This document shows, in pieces, positions 8,341-16,954 of a stretch of DNA of 64,000 nt. Both the position numbers and the translations under genes were made by a program. Origin of the DNA: Chloroflexota bacterium (GTDB lineage Bacteria; Chloroflexota; Anaerolineae; Anaerolineales; UBA11579). Numbering within the stretch: the first letter of the stretch is position 1; every line of letters starts with the position of its first letter. The notes under the pieces were generated by a model, which did no database searches, was not told the origin of the DNA, and saw nothing but the letters and a program-made list of their open reading frames with translations. The DNA lies in NCBI GenBank assembly GCA_013112575.1, contig JABFGG010000006.1:1-64000 (forward strand), written 5' to 3'.

Positions 8341-8629
8341 ATGGAGTTTAAACAGTCTTTTGCTAGTGCAATTGATTATCTTGTGATTCCCACATCAATT
8401 GGGCCGGAAGTTCCAAGCAATTCACTTGTAATTAATCGGCCATATTGCCGATTGGTCAACCCAGCCAAATAGCGGTGTTGCCATGTCACGCCCGTAGCTA
8501 TACTACCAATAATCTCCACAAGCAGCTATGGTAGTTAATCGATCTAAGCTGCTGATATTCCATTTTGCGGCTTGCGAATTGTGATAAGGCATGGATGACA
8601 ATTTCTGGGAAGAACGTCAAAGTTCTGAT
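8341..8629 (+). repeat. Direct repeat, copy A (about 290 bp)
   Basis: Matches 10795-11084 over its whole length with scattered substitutions and one 1-nt indel (roughly 85% identity by eye). It carries the P3 promoter module, a leader of about 80 nt and the first codons of an open reading frame (MDDNFWEERQ). In copy B the same sequence starts an intact methyltransferase gene; here it is joined to a cytochrome-like fragment. With P3 and the start of the next gene it accounts for the 387-nt gap 8204-8590. Confidence 0.85.
8434..8504 (+). promoter_or_regulatory. Promoter/operator module P3
   Basis: Operator AATCGGC-CATATT-GCCGATT (8434-8453), with perfect 7-bp arms that carry a compensating change on both sides compared with the other copies. 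TATACT is at 8499-8504, 45 nt after the operator. It drives the chimeric gene at 8591. Confidence 0.72.
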
Positions 8630-9067
8630 GAGGAACCACAAGACGGTATTGTTCCAACAGGGCACGGCTTCACGATCACGCCCGCAACGTGCGTAGCCAG
8701 TTATACAGACGCTTTGCATGCCGGCTTCTCCTTGCCAGGATACACACATCCGAGCCAGGAAGAAGTTGACTCTGAAGGCCAACCTGAGTTGCTGACCGAA
8801 GACACGCAAGCCGCCCTTGTGGTTGGAGAAGGCCAACTTACTGAGCAGCAACGGGTCCAGGTCTTGGAAGCGGCGGCGGCCAGTCGAAATCTTTCTGTTC
8901 TTTTCCAGGGTGGCATCATTGGTTTGGTATTAGGCAGCTCAACGGCCTGGTTGATTTTGAGCAACCTGCGTCTTCGAGAGCAACAGAATCAAAATGGAGC
9001 CCAAGAATGGCAGAAAATGCCAAAGAGTCAAAACAGGCTGAACCGCTCCTCTCCCGACGGGACGTAG
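8591..9067 (+). pseudogene. Chimeric, haem-less cytochrome c fragment with C-terminal membrane anchor
   Basis: 158 residues. The first 14 (MDDNFWEERQSSDE) come from the repeat and match the methyltransferase start at 11046. The body then resembles a multihaem cytochrome subunit: GHGFTITPATCVASYTDALHAG looks like a CVACH haem site in which CH has become SY. There is a hydrophobic anchor near residues 106-125 (VLFQGGIIGLVLGSSTAW). No CxxCH motif remains. The last 20 residues run into the next gene in another frame (61-nt overlap). I read it as a decayed cytochrome subunit of the adjacent NrfD-type complex with a replaced promoter and start. Whether it is expressed is unknown. Confidence 0.55.
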
Positions 9068-9375
9068 TAAAGATCGCTGGCGCGACCGTGGGAGCAGTAG
9101 CTGTTACTGACCTGGTTGCCACTGGGCCACTTTCACCTGGAGAGATCCAGGGCATCGACCGCGGTGTAGAGCAGGGGCTTGTACCTGGTGAGGATGTGCA
9201 GGCCACACCTGCCTGTGTGAACGTGTGCCCGGTTGGCGCACGCGTATTTGGCGATATAAAGAATCCCGAATCCAAACTTTCGCAATATCTGGATGCCAAC
9301 GACACTTTCCGGTTGCGGGAAGACTTTGGTACCGAACCGAAAGTACATTCCGTGCGCCTAGAGAGCGAGGTCTAA
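9007..9375 (+). pseudogene. NrfC/HybA-type ferredoxin subunit with large internal deletion
   Basis: 122 residues. The N-terminus is a Tat signal (SRRDVVKIAGATVGAVAVT). The C-terminus is that of a NrfC/HybA-like [4Fe-4S] subunit: VEQGLVPGEDVQATPACVNVCPVGARVFGD and the NPESKLSQYL tail (cited as family landmarks). About 100-150 residues that normally hold the other Cys clusters are missing, leaving only two cysteines, too few for any 4Fe-4S cluster. The gene ends 1 nt before the NrfD-like start. Deletion in frame means a short protein can still be made, but it cannot conduct electrons. Confidence 0.7.
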
Positions 9376-9376
9376 G

Positions 9377-10612
9377 ATGGCAACATTGGAACTCCCAAGA
9401 AGACAAAAAGTAACGCCCTTCACGATCTGGATGTCTGGGCTGGTTCTACTGCTGGTGGTTGGAGCTATCGGTATGGCTATTACTCTCATTTACGGCTTGC
9501 AGGTTACCGGCCTGCGAGACCAGGTCCCCTGGGGTCTGTGGATCACTCACGACCTTTCAGCTATTGCTCTGGGGGCTGGCGCTTTCACCTTTTCGGCAGT
9601 GGTGTATCTTTTCAGGATGAAGAGTTTTGAACCCATAGCGCGCGTGGCGGTATTCATTGGCTTTTTAGGCTATTCCTCGGCTATGCTTGTTTTGGCTATG
9701 GATATTGGCCGGCCGGATAGGTTCTGGCATCCGCTCATTTATTGGAATGTTCACTCAGTGCTCTGGGAGATCACCTGGGCTGTGATCTTGTATTCAGGAG
9801 TACTGGTCGCTGAAGTATTTCCCATTGTTACCGAACTGAAGTTTTTTGACCGTTATCCTAAAATACGCCAATTTGGTCATTCCCTGCACCGCTTTACCTG
9901 GGTCTTCGCCATATTTGGTTTGGCGCTTTCCTTAATGCACCAATCTTCCCTGGGGGCGACGTATGGTGTTCTCTCAGGACGAGCAATCTGGTTCAAACCG
10001 TCGCTTCCGGTGATGTTCATCATTTCAGCGGTTGCTGGAGGTATGTCCTTGACCCTGCTGGCGACCCTGGTTGTTGGCCTGGTGCGCGGTGTGGAGTTGA
10101 TCCCGCGGGACTTGATCCGTTCAATCGCACGAGTGATCGCCTTTGCGCTTTTGGGCTATCTATATCTGAAACTGTGGGATTGGGCAGCCACTTCCTATTA
10201 CAGCAACACGCCAGGGGCGGCGGATGCGCTTGCGCGTTTGCAGGCAACCACACCCTACACAACAACTTTCTGGTGGCTGGAGATTGTTTTGGGTGGATTG
10301 GTTCCTGCTGTCATCTTGCTCTGGTCGCAATTGCGGCGTAACACCGCCTATCTGGTAAGTGCACTGGCACTCATCATCATGGGCGTGGTAGTGAACCGCT
10401 GGAACGTGACCCTGTCCGGTTTGGTCGTGCCACCGCAGTGGTCTCCTGGAGTTGCCGGCGGCACATTGGCTGTTTCCTATTTCCCCTCCGTTGTTGAGGT
10501 CATGGTCTCACTCGGGGTCGTGGCTTACATGCTAACGGCGTTTACCCTGGGTGCTCGTTATTTGCCCTTGTTCAAGAAAGTTGAGGAGCAAGAAGCCGCC
10601 CAAGGCAACTAG
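9377..10612 (+). CDS. nrfD: NrfD/HybB-type quinone-interacting membrane subunit
   Basis: 411 residues, about ten membrane segments, of the NrfD/PsrC/HybB family. Family landmarks are VPWGLWITHDLSAIALGAGAF near residue 50, MDIGRPDRFWHP near 112 and NRWNVTLSGL near 338. Such subunits exchange electrons and protons between quinone and a periplasmic iron-sulphur partner. The gene looks intact, but its expected partners directly upstream (ferredoxin and cytochrome) are degraded, so the complex is probably non-functional or uses partners encoded elsewhere. Closer to the HybB-like branch than to true NrfD. Confidence 0.85.
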   Translation: MATLELPRRQKVTPFTIWMSGLVLLLVVGAIGMAITLIYGLQVTGLRDQVPWGLWITHDLSAIALGAGAFTFSAVVYLFRMKSFEPIARVAVFIGFLGYSSAMLVLAMDIGRPDRFWHPLIYWNVHSVLWEITWAVILYSGVLVAEVFPIVTELKFFDRYPKIRQFGHSLHRFTWVFAIFGLALSLMHQSSLGATYGVLSGRAIWFKPSLPVMFIISAVAGGMSLTLLATLVVGLVRGVELIPRDLIRSIARVIAFALLGYLYLKLWDWAATSYYSNTPGAADALARLQATTPYTTTFWWLEIVLGGLVPAVILLWSQLRRNTAYLVSALALIIMGVVVNRWNVTLSGLVVPPQWSPGVAGGTLAVSYFPSVVEVMVSLGVVAYMLTAFTLGARYLPLFKKVEEQEAAQGN

Positions 10613-10794
10613 AATCCACCACAAAAAACTGCACATAACCTTCCAAATGTTTAAGCATAAGCAGCAAAGTAGCGTTGCCACCTTCGGAAGGTTGCCGATC
10701 CCAGGGAGTTTGCTACGACTACCCGTGTTCGGCTTTCACTAAACATAATTTTGAAATGGCTTGGCTGTGTTGATACCCTCAGGGGAAAAGTGTG

Positions 10795-11084
10795 ATGGAG
10801 TCTAGACAGTCTTTTGCTAGTGCAATTGATTAATTTGCGATTTCCACATCCATTGGACCGGCAAGTTCCGAGCAATTCACTTGTAATTAATAGGCCATAT
10901 TGCCTATTGGTCAACCCCGCCATATAGCGGTGTTGCCGTGTCACGCCCGTAGCTATACTGCCAATAATCTCCACAGGCAGCTATGTTAGTTAATCGATGT
11001 AAACTGCTGATATTCCATTACTAGGCTTGCGTATTGTGATTAGATATGGATGATAATTTTTGGGAAGAACGTCAAAGATCTGAT
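10795..11084 (+). repeat. Direct repeat, copy B (about 290 bp)
   Basis: Partner of 8341-8629. It contains promoter module P4, the leader and the first 13 codons of the methyltransferase gene. The two copies bracket the decayed NrfC/D locus, a layout expected if a promoter-start segment was duplicated and recombined. The rest of the 433-nt gap 10613-11045 shows only a small hairpin-like stretch near 10680. Confidence 0.85.
10889..10959 (+). promoter_or_regulatory. Promoter/operator module P4 upstream of the methyltransferase
   Basis: Operator AATAGGC-CATATT-GCCTATT (10889-10908), inner palindrome CCGCCATATAGCGG (from 10917), TATACT at 10954-10959. The spacing of 45 nt equals the other copies. 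Confidence 0.72.
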
Positions 11085-11750
11085 AGTGAATGGTTTGATC
11101 AGAAATACCAATTTGAGGACTATCCACGGCATGAGGTTCATGATCGTTCATTTGTCCGGGCGATTATTCACAAACTACAACCACGACTTCCTAGTAAATT
11201 GCTCGATTTGGGCTGCGGGTTAGGCTGGTACTCTTATCTTTTTTCCCAAGCGGGGTTTGAAGTCACAGGAGCAGACATGAGCCCAGTGGGTATCCAAGGT
11301 GCCCAAAACTTATACCCAACCGAGGAAATCGACTGGGTAGTGGGCGATGGCCTAAAATTGGATTTCCATCATGAATTCGATATAGTACATGTTAGCAATT
11401 TCAGTCCCTTTACGATGGTGGATAGTTTAGAAACTGAGCAGGCGAAGTTAATTTCAGGCCAAATCATGCGATATCTTAAACAAAATGGTTTGTTAGTCTT
11501 TGTTTGGAATAGTCGGTTAGATGAGAGCGATCCTCAAGGCACTTGGGCTAATTATTCCATCAAGCAGATTGCACGCTACTTTGAAGCGGTAGAGAATGCC
11601 AATTATTTGGGGACATGGGCTACACACTCTCAACTGAGCACATTATTTGGGTCATGTTCCTTGAGCAACTTCGTAACACAATTGACTGCCGCTGGGGCAA
11701 GGTTTCATTCTAAAACAGCACGTATTGTGGCAGCTGTACAGAAATTGTGA
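11046..11750 (+). CDS. Class I SAM-dependent methyltransferase
   Basis: 234 residues with a clear Rossmann SAM-binding site: LLDLGCGLGWYSYLFSQAG (motif I, about residues 54-72), VTGADMSPVGIQGAQ (acidic loop) and FDIVHVSNFSPF (motif post II). Substrate cannot be told from sequence. The gene is single, under promoter P4. Its first residues MDDNFWEERQ are shared with the chimeric reading frame at 8591 because both lie in the 290-bp repeat. Confidence 0.85.
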   Translation: MDDNFWEERQRSDSEWFDQKYQFEDYPRHEVHDRSFVRAIIHKLQPRLPSKLLDLGCGLGWYSYLFSQAGFEVTGADMSPVGIQGAQNLYPTEEIDWVVGDGLKLDFHHEFDIVHVSNFSPFTMVDSLETEQAKLISGQIMRYLKQNGLLVFVWNSRLDESDPQGTWANYSIKQIARYFEAVENANYLGTWATHSQLSTLFGSCSLSNFVTQLTAAGARFHSKTARIVAAVQKL

Positions 11751-11937
11751 TTTAGACAGGTGATTTGATAATTAGCGTTGGCAACTAATAGTATGCGTTA
11801 GCTGACTAACACTCAGAGACTGGGGAATTTTTACAAAATGCACATTAGTCTCTGCAGAACGTAAGCAAAATCGCCTGTGTTTTCTCAAGCTTTTCGGCGC
11901 TTCTCGTGGATTTCTCAGCAAAGTATATTTATAGGGA

Positions 11938-12414
11938 ATGGAAAAAGGAATGCAAGTTCAATCGTGGTACGGACTACCCGCACGCATTGCTGTGGAGAAT
12001 GAGTTGTGGCATCTTGTTGAAGTTGGTGGTGTTGCTCTGCACCATCCTCCTGTGGTCAACTTGATTTTACGCCGTGGGATGCCGACGGCAGACCGACTTT
12101 ATCTCAGCTACTTACATGAATTTGGTCATCTGCAAACGCTTCCGGTTGCCATCGCACACGCGCTTATCCTTACATTAATAGTGCGTTGGAGGGGAAGGAA
12201 GCTAGGAGACGTGATTTTAAATCTGCTCGCTGGAGCAATCGCCCATGAGGCAGTTTGGGAACTGGCCAGTGAAGCGTATGTAATCGCAAAGACGGGGCCA
12301 GAATATCGTCGTATTTATCAACAGGCGCCAAATCTTTTTGGACAAGCAGTTTTTTGGGGAGGCATGTCAACATTGGCTTTATTGCTTACGGCTTGGGTAA
12401 TGCGAGGGAAATAA
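11938..12414 (+). CDS. Small membrane protein with HEFGH motif, unknown
   Basis: 158 residues, three or four membrane segments. A HEFGH sequence (YLHEFGHLQ, about residues 60-68) fits the HExxH zinc-protease pattern, and a second conserved-looking AGAIAHEAVWELASEAYVI stretch contributes more His/Glu. This could be an intramembrane metalloprotease-like protein, or the motif may be chance. I do not recognise the family. It stands alone between the methyltransferase and the convergent ccm-associated cluster. Confidence 0.5.
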   Translation: MEKGMQVQSWYGLPARIAVENELWHLVEVGGVALHHPPVVNLILRRGMPTADRLYLSYLHEFGHLQTLPVAIAHALILTLIVRWRGRKLGDVILNLLAGAIAHEAVWELASEAYVIAKTGPEYRRIYQQAPNLFGQAVFWGGMSTLALLLTAWVMRGK

Positions 12415-12554
12415 AGAAGCGGTTTCTCTTGACAAGGAAGCAGTGATATAGCCTCCGTTGTCCATGCTGGATGGTAGGGCTATCGCAAGTTAGCCGGCCG
12501 TACAGAGGGGTAAGGATTGTTGAAAATGCACATAACCCAGGCTTAACCATTGCG

Positions 12555-13760
12555 CTACATAAGATGTTTTGCTTCTTCAATTAGACGCTTGCGATAGCGA
12601 GAGTAGTCGGCTTGACTAATCTCGCCTCGATTATGGGATTCATCAAGGTCCGCAATTTCCGTTATGATTTCCGCGACAATGGCTTCTTCTTCATCACTTC
12701 CATTGTGGGTCCCCAACGGTCTTTTCAGCCACCAATATCCAAACCCGACCAACCCTAATCCTACAGCAGTAAGGCCAAAAGCAATCCCTTTATTATTTTC
12801 CTGACTTGTCACAGCTTCGCTTGTGGTTGGCATAATGGCCTGAGCAGCTCTTTGCAGTTCACCTACGAAGTTCATAGTTAGGCTGTCTCCAGAGGCTAAT
12901 CCTTCATGCGAGTATAATGAGACTAGTCCGCCTCCCTGAAGTTCCATCGATCCATCAGAAACGAGGCGATCCCCCTGTAATGAAATGCCAAGACCTTCTT
13001 CAACGATTACGTTGACTTTCAGCACTTCTATAGGCGGAGTTACCGAGTAGGACATACCATCAGAATATTCAAGAATATAGGAAACAGCGATTTGATTTGA
13101 CCCAATACCAGGGATGATAGGAGCCGTATCTACAAACCCATCGGGGATTCTAGTGAAACGCTCCTGGGTATTCGATTCGAAGGAAACATTTGCCGCATTA
13201 GTGGGCAAGGAAAATTGCAGGGCTTTGTTTGCGACATCATCCGCGTTTGCAAAAGTTTTGTCACCAAGGTTTGATAGGATGTAAACTTCGCTAATGCCAA
13301 GTCCACCCTGTGCAGCATACAGCAAGATATGCATTTGCTCAATGCGCAGGTTGGAAGGCTCTGTTGTGCTTTCATACACCGCTACATCCACCGAAAGTAA
13401 ACTTTCCCCAGGGGTGGGGGAGACAGGATCTGAATAATAAGCTGCGTCTTCGAATGTCGCCATTACCACATACGAATACCCAATCTCAAATTCCACATCG
13501 GTAAAAAGGAATGTGCCATCATTTTCTGATTGACCATGAAGCATGACTTGCTGCTCGCTAGTCTGACCCCAGCCGTGCAGCATGATATCCAAAGATTCGG
13601 CAACGGGGCTATCAAGGTTTTTGTTCATGATCGTGCCGGAAACCTCACCTAACAAGTTTTCTGGCTCTTGGTCATCAGGCTCAACAGTTTGAGCAAATGC
13701 AGGCGTAAAGATAGTAAAAGGCAGGATAAACAGCAAGAGCAGTTGAATCGTTTTTGACAT
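12555..13760 (-). CDS. Secreted, membrane-anchored protein with carboxypeptidase-regulatory-like fold and SHOCT-like tail
   Basis: 401 residues from the ATG at 13760, chosen because it begins a clean signal peptide (MSKTIQLLLLFILPFTIFTPAFAQ); a longer frame would overlap the neighbouring zinc-ribbon gene. After the signal comes a beta-rich domain (GEVSGTIMNKNLDSPVAESLDIMLHG) like carboxypeptidase regulatory domains, a further beta domain, a membrane anchor (about 318-336, FGLTAVGLGLVGFGYWWL) and a cytosolic tail EISQADYSRYRKRLIEEAK of SHOCT-like type. It is the last gene of the CcmF-CcmH-zinc-ribbon operon. An interaction with haem or cytochrome assembly is inferred from position only. Confidence 0.7.
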   Translation of the reverse strand: MSKTIQLLLLFILPFTIFTPAFAQTVEPDDQEPENLLGEVSGTIMNKNLDSPVAESLDIMLHGWGQTSEQQVMLHGQSENDGTFLFTDVEFEIGYSYVVMATFEDAAYYSDPVSPTPGESLLSVDVAVYESTTEPSNLRIEQMHILLYAAQGGLGISEVYILSNLGDKTFANADDVANKALQFSLPTNAANVSFESNTQERFTRIPDGFVDTAPIIPGIGSNQIAVSYILEYSDGMSYSVTPPIEVLKVNVIVEEGLGISLQGDRLVSDGSMELQGGGLVSLYSHEGLASGDSLTMNFVGELQRAAQAIMPTTSEAVTSQENNKGIAFGLTAVGLGLVGFGYWWLKRPLGTHNGSDEEEAIVAEIITEIADLDESHNRGEISQADYSRYRKRLIEEAKHLM

Positions 13761-13777
13761 CGGAGACTTCTTTCTAT

Positions 13778-14281
13778 TTAATTGGGCTGTTGCTCTTTCA
13801 AGGGAACACCACATGAGCTGCAAAACGTATCTTCCTCTGCGAATTCTTCCCCACATGAGGGGCAGGAAGCGGTGAGCTGGGCTCCGCAGTATGGACAAAA
13901 ATGATCCGAATCTTTCACTGTCTCTTCGCAATTCGAACAGGTCTTGGATATTGGTTGCGAAAGGTCAGCGCGGCGTTTACGGATAAGTTGCTCGAGTCGG
14001 GCATCAGCCGCTTGTTCGGATTCCTCAATTGCAGCAGCGGCCTGTTCTAATAAACCTGCTCGGGCACGCTGGTAATCATCCTCAGCGACTTTTCCCAATT
14101 GATAGTCAAAGTCGAGATCTTGAAGAGCAAGCAGAGGCGCTTGTTTTTTGTGAGAGGTGGAATGCGAAGTTGAATGACCAAAGAAAGTTGGAAGTCCTTT
14201 GCGACCTAATAAGGGATTTGCAACAATTGGAATGGTAATTAAAAGAAATGCGATTCCAATCAATATTGTGGATGTGTTCAT
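13778..14281 (-). CDS. Membrane-anchored double zinc-ribbon protein
   Basis: 167 residues: an N-terminal membrane segment (4-22), a coiled-coil-like region (LDFDYQLGKVAEDDYQRAR) and two zinc ribbons, CSNCEE...CPYCG and CPSCGEE...CSSCG. The middle resembles SHOCT-type helices, as in the tail of the next gene. It is translated 13 nt after ccmH and 17 nt before the downstream gene. Proteins of this type accompany ccm genes in this bacterial group; role unknown. Confidence 0.75.
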   Translation of the reverse strand: MNTSTILIGIAFLLITIPIVANPLLGRKGLPTFFGHSTSHSTSHKKQAPLLALQDLDFDYQLGKVAEDDYQRARAGLLEQAAAAIEESEQAADARLEQLIRKRRADLSQPISKTCSNCEETVKDSDHFCPYCGAQLTASCPSCGEEFAEEDTFCSSCGVPLKEQQPN

Positions 14282-14294
14282 GCTTTCTCCCGTA

Positions 14295-14786
14295 TTAATC
14301 TAGTTGATGCAGTTCTTCTTCGATCTTGGCCAGAACTTCAGACGAGATCGATTTTTCGACAGAGGGGGTGGGAACCTGCGGTTGGGGTGTTCTCCAGCTT
14401 TTCAATATTTGCCAAAGGACAATCATTCCCAATGCCACAGCTACAATTGGCAGCAACCAAACGAAAGACGTAAAACCCCTCCGATTAGGTTCGGCTAAGA
14501 CTCTTTCCCCGTATTGCACTACAAAATAATCGATGATCTCCTGGTCGGTCCACCCTGCAGTTAATTGCTCTCGAATCTGCGCTCGCCAGTCCTGGCAAGC
14601 TTGAGTTTCACACACATCCAGTGGGGTGTTGGGGCAGACTGGGCAATAGAGCTGTTTTGCCACTGCATTCACATCATCATCATTCGGTAGAATCGGCCCA
14701 CCATCTTGCGCTTGAACAACTACAACAGCCATTAGACTCGCAAGTATGGTCAGTATGGATAGTATTAATTTTCGCATCATGATCAA
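14295..14786 (-). CDS. ccmH: Cytochrome c biogenesis protein CcmH/NrfF family
   Basis: 163 residues: signal peptide, then the apocytochrome thiol-reductase domain with LYCPVC (family LRCxxC), further Cys in PLDVCETQACQDWR, the helical ERVLAEP region and a C-terminal membrane helix (about 110-130). It should keep apocytochrome c CxxCH cysteines reduced for haem ligation by CcmF. The extra Cys pair in VCETQAC is not usual for the family. It overlaps the ccmF stop by 4 nt (ATGA), so the two are translationally coupled. Confidence 0.88.
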   Translation of the reverse strand: MIMMRKLILSILTILASLMAVVVVQAQDGGPILPNDDDVNAVAKQLYCPVCPNTPLDVCETQACQDWRAQIREQLTAGWTDQEIIDYFVVQYGERVLAEPNRRGFTSFVWLLPIVAVALGMIVLWQILKSWRTPQPQVPTPSVEKSISSEVLAKIEEELHQLD

Positions 14787-16858
14787 TCTCCTGCATTAGG
14801 TTGCAATTGAGGTGTTCCGGGTTTTAGGACATAGGAGCGACTCCTCAAATTCTTCTGACTTGGCCATGCCGCAATCAGGGTCCCAAACATCATGACAATA
14901 CCGCCGATCCAAACCCAATTAACCAATGGATTTATATAGATCTTGAATGTGGAGGAGGTTAGACCGATTTCCTCCCAACCTACCAGGAGAACATAAACAT
15001 CGCCTGCGGCTGTTGAATACACGCCGGGGATGGTGACAGGTTGTTGTTGAACAACAAAGAAATCTCTACGTGGACTCAAGTCTTGTATTGCTTCACCATC
15101 CTTGAAGAGCGTTGTCGATGCTTCCAAAACTTCACGTCCGTCAGACCCAGGATAGATCTCAAGCCCATTAAAGCGCAATTCGTAATTGTTTAGTGTCAAT
15201 GTTTCGCCGACAGAGAGTGAGCCCTGGGTTTCTTCTTTGAAAAACGTGTCCCCAATAAAGCCTAGGGCAATCATGATTACTGCCATATGGATGATGTAGC
15301 CACCATATCGTCTGCGGTTACGCGCAACGAGCTTCCCAAAAGCCACCCATAAGGTTTCTTGTTTGCTCTTAATGCGGGCACGGAGCCCCTTCCAAAATTC
15401 CATGACGATTGTCAACAAAACGAAGGTTGTAAGCCAAAGGCCTGCAAATGATCCTGGATGTGTCCGATGTGCGTATCCCCATAGTGCGGCTATGATTAGT
15501 GAAATAACGAAGGGTATCAACAGGGATTTTCCCAATTTTCGAATGGCTTGTTTTCGCCAGGCGAACAATGGGGCAATCCCCATCAACAAAACGATAACGC
15601 CAAAAAGCGGACCGGTTACTTTCTGATAGTAGGGAGGTCCAACCGTTATTTTAGTCCCAGTGACTAGCTCAGAGATCAGTGGAAATACAGTGCCCCAAAA
15701 GACAGCGAACGTAATGGCGACAAAAATCAGGTTCTGCAAGAGAAACGCCGACTCACGCGAGACAATGCTCTCCAATTCGTGCTCGGTTTTTAGGGTGTTC
15801 CAACGCCAAATAAGCAAGCTTAATGATCCAACAAATGTGAAACCGATGAATACAAAAAAGGCAGGGCCAAGTGCTGTCTTTGAAAATGCATGGACAGAGC
15901 TAACAATACCCGTCCGAGTAATAAACGTCCCAAACAATACCAGGGAATACGTCAAGATGATCAGCACCATATTCCATTTCTTCAGCATGCCCCGTTTCTC
16001 GGTCATCATCACAGAATGAAGGAAGGCTGTGCCGGTCAACCAGGGCATCAGCATGGCATTCTCGATAGGGTCCCAACCCCAGAAGCCCCCCCATCCCAAT
16101 ACATCATAGGCCCAGCGCCCACCAAGGATTAGGCCGATGCTAAGAAATATCCACGCCACTAGTGTCCAACGGCGACTGGTGCGAATCCAGTCGTCGCCTT
16201 GAGATTGGCCAGTCACAAGAGCTGAAATCGCAAAGGCAAAGGGAATCACAAAACCGGTAAAACCAAGGTAGGTGGTAGGTGGATGCCCTATCATGCCAAA
16301 GTGGCGGAGCAGCGGATTAAGCCCACTGCCTTCTTCTGGAATGTAAGGCATAGCATTTGAAGGTTGGAACACAGCTGTAATCAGCTCGCTGGCGCCAGGC
16401 ACATGCCACAGCCTGGCAAAAGGATTTGTGATGATAACCGTTACGCCAATAAAAAAGGTCGTGGTGAGCATCGCGGTGACAATAAAGTAGGGCATCAGGA
16501 CCCTGTCACTTTCCCATTTGCGCAACATCACCACCGCGACAAACCCAGCCATCAGCCAGGCCCAGAATAAAATGGAGCCCTGCTGACCTCCCCATAAAGC
16601 AGTGATCCTAAGGAAGGGAGACATAGCGGTGCTGGAAACATCAGCTACGTAAGCAAGGGAAAGGTCTAAATTAACAAGCGCGTACACTAGCACAAATACA
16701 GATATTGTGAGGAAGACAAACGTCAGCACAGATGCATTGCGGGCACTTTCCACCCATTTCCTGATTCCTTTCATCCCTCCGTAGAGTGACGAAAAGACAC
16801 TGTAGGCCCCAAGAGCAAAAGCGATAAATAATGCAATTAAACCAATATCATTGAGCAT
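14783..16858 (-). CDS. ccmF: Haem lyase CcmF/CcsA-type
   Basis: 691 residues, about 15 membrane segments. The WWD-type haem-handling motif is present (WGGFWGWDPIENAMLMPWL, about residues 259-277). Conserved His lie in LRHFGMIGHPPTTYLG and near VHAF. CcmF attaches haem to reduced apocytochrome c outside the membrane. ccmH follows with a 4-nt overlap. ccmA, B, C, D and E are not visible in this window, so the rest of System I must be elsewhere. Confidence 0.92.
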   Translation of the reverse strand: MLNDIGLIALFIAFALGAYSVFSSLYGGMKGIRKWVESARNASVLTFVFLTISVFVLVYALVNLDLSLAYVADVSSTAMSPFLRITALWGGQQGSILFWAWLMAGFVAVVMLRKWESDRVLMPYFIVTAMLTTTFFIGVTVIITNPFARLWHVPGASELITAVFQPSNAMPYIPEEGSGLNPLLRHFGMIGHPPTTYLGFTGFVIPFAFAISALVTGQSQGDDWIRTSRRWTLVAWIFLSIGLILGGRWAYDVLGWGGFWGWDPIENAMLMPWLTGTAFLHSVMMTEKRGMLKKWNMVLIILTYSLVLFGTFITRTGIVSSVHAFSKTALGPAFFVFIGFTFVGSLSLLIWRWNTLKTEHELESIVSRESAFLLQNLIFVAITFAVFWGTVFPLISELVTGTKITVGPPYYQKVTGPLFGVIVLLMGIAPLFAWRKQAIRKLGKSLLIPFVISLIIAALWGYAHRTHPGSFAGLWLTTFVLLTIVMEFWKGLRARIKSKQETLWVAFGKLVARNRRRYGGYIIHMAVIMIALGFIGDTFFKEETQGSLSVGETLTLNNYELRFNGLEIYPGSDGREVLEASTTLFKDGEAIQDLSPRRDFFVVQQQPVTIPGVYSTAAGDVYVLLVGWEEIGLTSSTFKIYINPLVNWVWIGGIVMMFGTLIAAWPSQKNLRSRSYVLKPGTPQLQPNAGD

Positions 16859-16954
16859 ACATTCCTCCGAAATCTAGATGCAATCCAAGACTGACTGGAA
16901 GTGAGCTGGAGTGGCAACGGTTTCTTGATCTTGAGCGGTAGGCTGACATAAATA

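Noticed and set aside
12555-13931. Longer version of the regulatory-fold protein starting at 13931
   Set aside because: The extra 57 residues are shadow sequence of the zinc-ribbon gene; the ATG at 13760 begins a proper signal peptide.
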